From Spirodela intermedia (Eukaryota; Streptophyta; Magnoliopsida; Alismatales; Araceae), in assembly GCA_902729315.2 (NCBI GenBank), contig LR746267.1, forward strand, positions 6,822,424 through 6,886,423: a DNA stretch of 64,000 bases, written 5' to 3'. This document shows, piece after piece, positions 58,671-64,000 of this stretch. Position 1 is the stretch's first letter. Each line of letters opens with the position of its first letter. Under the pieces are notes generated by a model, which searched no databases, had not been told where the DNA came from, and saw nothing but the letters and a program-made list of their open reading frames with translations. A program made the position numbers and the translations under genes.

Positions 58671-61600
58671 ATGAGATATACCCTCTCCGTCGTCTTCGCA
58701 TCCCTCTTCGGCCTTGCAGTAGGAGATTATCAAGTCCTGGTCGCTGGTGATGTAGATGTTGTTGGTGTTGCAGTCCGGGTGCCATAGCAGGTGGTCCTCG
58801 AAGGAGGTGACGAGCTCCCCCTTGAAGTTCCAGACGGCGACGGTTCTATTCCTGAAGGTCAGGAAGAGGTGGTTCTCGTAGAGGAAGATGAAGGCCGAAG
58901 GGGTCATGAACTCCGTCCGGCTGACCTCGGTCGACTTAGAGTTCCTCACCTGCACGGTTGGCAAATGGCGTGGGCATCACTAATATTTCACCAAGAGAGA
59001 ATCATATTGAGAGATTGGAAATAGATTCACGTACATCCAGGATCTGCAGGTTCTCGTTTTCCTGCTTGACCAAGAGCTTCTCGTTGAACTGCTCGATGAA
59101 GTCAATCTTCTTGTTGCGGTGGAGCAAGTGGTTGAACGATTTCAACACGGTCCCATCCTCAATGGAGAGGATCTCCAGAGGAACATAACCAGGAGCTCGG
59201 TGGAATATCAACAGCATAATACCTGGACTGTGATCACCAAACCTCAGTTCAGCCACGCGCTCCCAACACAAACACCAAAATTACTCGAAAAAGACGAGCC
59301 AAGAAATCGGCAAGTCTGGGGCTTGAGCCGAACCTGATCTTTATCTCCTGCACATTCTTATCGGATATCGAGTACAGAAAGGAGTAGTTCTTCAGATCAA
59401 AGACCTTGTAGATCCTGTGTGGGTTCGAGTAAAAAGTCAAGATAATTTCAGAGTTCAGGTGAAGTCACAGATTGGAGCTCCGAAGAGGGGATGCGCTTAC
59501 CCATCCTGAGCGGAGTACGTTAGCACTTTTCCGTTGACGTCATCAAACTCGACGAAACCGGGCCACTTCAGCGACTCGGTCTCGAAGAGAGGAAACCCAG
59601 CGTCCAGCTGATTTCTCCTGATGTACCTGCCATCGACGGCAAAACCACACAGAAGATGATGTCAACAGGGGTTCAACGAGGCAGATTGAAGATTGCCCAC
59701 CATTCCCATTGGTTTACCGATTCAGTAATGCACATATGTCAACTAGTAAAAACGTTCTCCCATGGTTCATGGACGTGCAGAGTCAACTATTATGGTTTGG
59801 CCTTGGGATATTAACAAGAACATCGGGGGTGGCATTGAAAAGGCAGCATTTTACCATTCACGAGTAGAGATGTTTATCAGCCAAGGAAGCTGCTAATGAA
59901 GGGTATTATAAAGTGTCAACAGTGATGACTTCCTGATTAAGGAAAATTTTCAGCTCGCCAGGAAGCGCCTGGACTTTCTTACTATAAGCCAAAGCTGCAT
60001 TTATTTATTTATTTATTTACAAAATAAATCGCATTACAGCTTGTTAAGAGATCGGCAGGGCCTATTCTAAATTTCCTGTAACTGAGTTCCTTGATTTTAA
60101 GACATTAGAAATACTCTCTTTCAGTGGATCTGAAATCTTAAGAAACACAGGCGCTATATAGCAGAGAAAAAAAAAACAAAGAAATGTAAACAGATGCAGA
60201 GGAAGGTAAAAACTCTACAAAAAATGGCCAATCTGTCATTCTGATGGCATAAAATCAAGCCACTCACTCTATTGGAGTAGTCCGGCACTTCAAGGAGCTA
60301 AAGTGATCCGATGCATAAACTGACACGGTGATCAATGATTCGTTGTTCTTGTTGTAGAAGAGACTCCTTATAACTTCATCTGGGCTTATGTTCAAGAAAC
60401 ATATACGTCTGTTTGTAGCTGTGAACACCAAACATGAAGAAAATAAGCACCAAACAAGGCAAAAAACCTCATCTCGAAGTCATGATGCCATCCAAAAAGC
60501 AAACTCTTACCCCGGCTAAAAGCAGCACACAACCCAGATTGCGCCAGAGCAAAAATTACATCCTTTGCTGAAACTATTTCGATAATCCTAGATCTCTTTT
60601 TAAGAAACTGAAGTCTTAAGAACCAATGAGCATTGGGATCATAAGTATCAAACTCTTCCTGCATAAGGCAAAATGAAAAAAAATTATGGTCAAATGATGA
60701 AGAATGTCAAAACAACCACTACGGTACCAGAAAATCACAAAGATAAAAGGTAGATAAGTTTACAGGGCAAGCATTCATAACAATGAACAAGAGATCAAAA
60801 GAATCATTAGTATTGCCACACACTCTTATCAAATGCCAGCTTGATAGCGGTCAAAACCACGAAATAATCATGATGACAAAGGTTAAACGTCAAAGTGTGA
60901 CCACGAATAGCCTCAAAAAAAGGAGTCATGAAGGTTCGTGGTGGAACCATTTTTGGGATAATTGTTGAAGGTTATGACGTAAATGAAAATTAACAAGTAG
61001 AAAGAATCAGTCATGAGACGTCCAAATCATCTGACACATATAAACAGCCATTGTCCGTACGTTTCCTCCTACAATCATCAAATTGGATCACTATGTAACT
61101 ATAGTGTGTTTATCAATACATAAAATCACATATATTATTTTGCTACAAATTAAAACCTTCCAACTGCACAAGTTGTAGAAGTGATCCTCATCCCACATCA
61201 ACCAGCAACAAAAATTCAAATTCATCCCCATTTATCTTAGTAGATTATTAACGTTTGGCAGTAATTATCATCCCCGAAACGTTGATGGGTTATCAGTTCA
61301 AACCATACATACTTGGCACGTTTTAGCATGCCATGCTGTTTTTCAAAAATCACTTTGTGTTCAGTTTACTCATTCCCAACTCGTCAGGCCTCAGCAGTTG
61401 TTTGAAATGACATTGATAATCAAATCACTTGGAAAACATTCAGCATTTCATCCCAAAACTTAATTTGTATTTCGCTATTCCTACCGTCATTCTATTATTG
61501 GCATGGTTTTTCACTACCTCCTAAACAGACTCGGGCCATCACTTGTATATTTCCAAAGTATCCTCTTGCAGTTTTCCTATATTCTCAAATCAGTCAGTTT

Positions 61601-62664
61601 TCATACATCAAATTTCAACTGTCCTTCCACTTGTGGCTATCCTATAAAGTACTATCCTTCTGATATAGTCCAAAGAAATCACAGACACCTTGTCCATTCG
61701 CATTGGCAACCTTTCCGACCACATGTATGGTTTTCTGCATGCGGCGTTCTTACAGGATCACGATCTCATAAAATAGTGCATCTTTGATTAGAGAACATCT
61801 TCCAATTCATTTTTTGAACCACATTTCTCTGAAAAATCGTTTAGCTTATAACATTAATTAATTTGGCCAGCTAATTCAAACCAGGAGAGTTTTTCTTTCA
61901 TTGTCTTCCAAATGTAAAGTGTTACCTGGTGCGGTACTGGGAAATCATTCAGAGAGAGTGAGATACCCCCGGTATAACCCTGACCATTTAATTTCTATGT
62001 TGTTTATAAATCGATCTTCTGAACGATATTCCGCCATCCCAGCGTTTGATGAGTAAGGTGCTGACTTGATCTCTAAGCTCCCATCAGAAATAACGTTCTA
62101 CATATTTAAGCCATTTTTTCTTCCTCTAAACATTTCCCTGGTACGTTGTGAGATGCTGTTGAACAGACATTTTGTAGAACTAATTATACCATCAATTGGA
62201 CATTTCGGGTGCAGATTGTATTGCAGCACACTAAATTTTTTTCCATAGACTCAAGAGGGAGGTTTGTGCAACGCAGAGCCTGCTACTTGAGCACAAAGAC
62301 TATTGTCGGGTGCGCTGATATGAACGATGAAAAAAAAACAAAATAAATAAATGGCACCTGAAGCAGCAATGCCAGTGCCCCGATTCCCATAAAGAAACGC
62401 GTAGAGATGGCAAGAGTAGATAGGCAACAAGACCTGGAGTTGAATGTTGCGAAATTTCTCGGGGGCATTGGAAGAAGTCCCTCGAATGATCTTGGGGAAG
62501 CCGCCGATCTCGCGCCGCTGGAGCTTTCGCACAGAATTGTTGCAGCAGTCACGATCCCGACGCTTCCTGCTGGAGGAGCCGCCACAGGTGTTAAGTTCCC
62601 GTCCACGCTTCTTCGCCGTCACCCGCATCCGCACCCTCAGCGGTGACTTCTTATGGCTCTCCAT
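58337..62664 (-). CDS. WD40/beta-propeller-like protein, conserved in plants, function unknown
   Basis: Eight exons on the minus strand, in gene order: 62664-62434, 60658-60511, 60418-60268, 59626-59501, 59414-59334, 59227-59035, 58949-58682 and 58578-58337. All junctions are GT-AG and in frame, giving 479 residues. The N-terminus is basic (KKRGREL, SSRKRRDRD), suggesting a nuclear location. The rest is made of beta-strand repeats of propeller type, for example GKVLTYSAQDG, TVAVWNFKGELVTSF and a C-terminal NEIYTGNKQGLIHVWSN. I recognise it as a plant-conserved WD40/YVTN-like protein with relatives of similar length, but know no assigned function. Intron 1 is 1.8 kb. Intron 7 (58579-58681) is short and about one third GA/CT microsatellite. 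The start is the first ATG in frame; codon 62739 is TTG. Confidence 0.88.
58632..58668. repeat. (GA)n tract in intron 7 of the WD40-like gene
   Basis: About 36 bp of GA on the plus strand, so CU in the transcript, lying 14 bases after the donor site of a 103-bp intron. Confidence 0.9.
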
Positions 62665-62785
62665 CTCACCCCCTTCCGCACCAAAGCCAAACACTCTTCC
62701 GCCTCTTCCACACCAGCTCTTCCTCCAAACGATACCCAAGGAACCTCACAGGAGACACACAGAACGCCGCGAACCTAGCCTAGGG

Positions 62786-62794
62786 TTAGGGTTT
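62786..62794 (-). promoter_or_regulatory. Telo-box upstream of the WD40-like gene
   Basis: AAACCCTAA in the gene's orientation, about 120 bp before its ATG, inside a short double AACCCTA repeat. Telo-boxes occur in leaders and promoters of housekeeping and translation genes. Confidence 0.55.
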
Positions 62795-63366
62795 CCAGGG
62801 ATTAATGGTACCCACCCGAGGAAGAACAAGAAAGGCCTCCCTCTCACACCGCGTCTCCCTAACTCAATCCTTCCTCCTTCTATGCTGCTGTATTGGGGAA
62901 GCGATGCTCATCTCTCGCTGTGACAGAAGACGGCCGAGGTGGGAGAAGTGCGCCCCGGTGGTTAGCCCGTCACATGGCGCTGGCGGAACTTCGGACGGAG
63001 ACCGCTAGGGCGGCGTCACAGGTTCTCCTTGCCGGTGGCGACGGCCAGAACAGGGAGGGGCAAGGAAACGGAGAGGAGGTGGGACTCAGGACGGAGTTCG
63101 TCCTCTAGGTTGAAAGGGAGGAGGGGAGTTCGCCCATCTTCTGACATGGAAGGGATTGTAGCCGAGCGCTGGGAGAGGCGGTCAAAGGTATCTTACGCTC
63201 ACCGAATTGTATCAATCACTTTGAATCGATTAAGAATTGAATATTGCCCTTTTGTATATCTTCCCAGGCTCCCCTAGAATATCGCCCTTTGACGGGTGTA
63301 CCCTCTCCCATTTTCAAAAGAAACTTACTCCGAATCAACACCAACTTATGATCATAATGTATTCTC

Positions 63367-63369
<3 letters not shown>

Positions 63370-63404
<35 letters not shown>
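63370..63404. repeat. (CT)n microsatellite
   Basis: A pure CT run of about 35 bp followed by a C-run, 700 bp upstream of the WD40-like start. Confidence 0.9.
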
Positions 63405-63406
<2 letters not shown>

Positions 63407-64000
63407 CCCCCCTCTCCAATCATCCTAATCCTCATAATCAAATCAATACAATCCAATCCTTCACCATGAGAATCTTTCTAATTGATTATGTTCAGCCCAT
63501 GCGCTCATTTGAAGGCCATTTTTCAAAAATTGAGTACATAGTTACCATGGTTTTCTAATTACTTATTGTGCCATGTCAATTCTTCATGTTCATAGATTTT
63601 TCTTTTAAATTTCCTCAGCTATGATTCATAATGTCAATACAATGTTGGATATGTGTTATTTAGTGGTTATTTTTTGTGTCATTAATCTAATTGAATAGAA
63701 TTAATAGTTTTTTCATGCCACATAAAAAATCGTTTATATATTATCAAAGGAAAATACATAATATCTGGTGTGTTAATTAGGATATTCAACTTATGTTGAA
63801 TGTAATTCTTAGGTCAACCATAATCCTCAAAGATTGTGCCCCTAGTAATAACTAGAGTTTAAAATCTAGTATCCCAATATTAATTTCTTTTCATACCATC
63901 AAAGTAGGAGATAAGTACAAATTTATATTTATGCTATTTTATAATACTCTCTATTTAATTATTCTTTATGGGGTAATAAATATGTAAATTTATGTCACTT

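Larger units (their letters stand above)
62665..64000. other. Upstream region of the WD40-like gene and right edge of the window
   Basis: GC-rich promoter DNA to about 63180, then AT-rich sequence to the edge with a CT microsatellite. Open frames such as 62893-63108 (plus) match no family I recognise. No start of a divergent gene could be established. Confidence 0.5.

Noticed and set aside
59228-59333. Readthrough frames extending the WD40-like exons into introns
   Set aside because: Each extension starts at a GT donor or ends at an AG acceptor, and joining at those sites restores conserved protein sequence.
62893-63277. Possible divergent first exon at the right edge
   Set aside because: No recognised protein motif and no following exon with coding character before the window ends.
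1-64000. Search for tRNA genes and CRISPR arrays
   Set aside because: No cloverleaf with a proper T-loop was found by eye, and the regularly repeated tracts are microsatellites without unique spacers.

Overview
The window is nuclear DNA from a flowering plant. The evidence is multi-exon genes with GT-AG introns, GC-rich coding exons set in AT-rich spacers, plant-only families (a JAZ repressor, an AP2/ERF factor, a FIDDLEHEAD-type ketoacyl-CoA synthase, a plastid double co-chaperonin), abundant GA/CT microsatellites and a decayed Ty1/copia retrotransposon. The strong GC bias of the exons and the style of the proteins suggest a monocot, possibly a commelinid, but this is a guess. All gene models below were spliced by eye. 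Every internal exon junction keeps frame, and the protein lengths agree with the families as remembered.

Layout, left to right. The 3' end of an Smr-domain gene lies at 2-247. A 13-exon VIT/VWA (inter-alpha-trypsin-inhibitor heavy-chain-like) gene lies at 1056-11406. A 5-exon TMEM87/GOST-type seven-helix membrane protein lies at 12137-14675. After a spacer with an orphan cluster of TGGGCY motifs come a 5-exon JAZ/TIFY repressor (17073-18981) and, across a 5 kb microsatellite-rich spacer, an intronless AP2/ERF gene (24140-24823). From about 24.9 to 43 kb the sequence is AT-rich and carries no intact gene. It holds one recognisable Ty1/copia element (34193-39303), with 181- and 178-bp LTRs and a broken gag-pol. 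Gene-rich DNA resumes with a 3-exon KCS10/FIDDLEHEAD-like gene (48363-50841), a 5-exon plastid CPN20 gene (53335-55841) and an intronless trihelix factor (56890-57906). The last gene, convergent with the trihelix gene, is an 8-exon WD40/beta-propeller-like gene on the minus strand (62664-58337).

The genes do not form one pathway. Loose functional links exist: the JAZ repressor and the ERF belong to families active in jasmonate and stress transcription, and FIDDLEHEAD-type KCS acts in epidermal very-long-chain lipid synthesis. I found no evidence of a clustered biosynthetic pathway. The most distinctive structures are a matched (TC)26/(GA)26 inverted repeat and an exact 76-bp tandem duplication inside the first intron of the KCS gene, LTRs whose differences are almost all transitions, an orphan cluster of six TGGGCY motifs, a perfectly palindromic TATA element before the ERF gene, and a 36-bp hairpin in the AT-rich zone.
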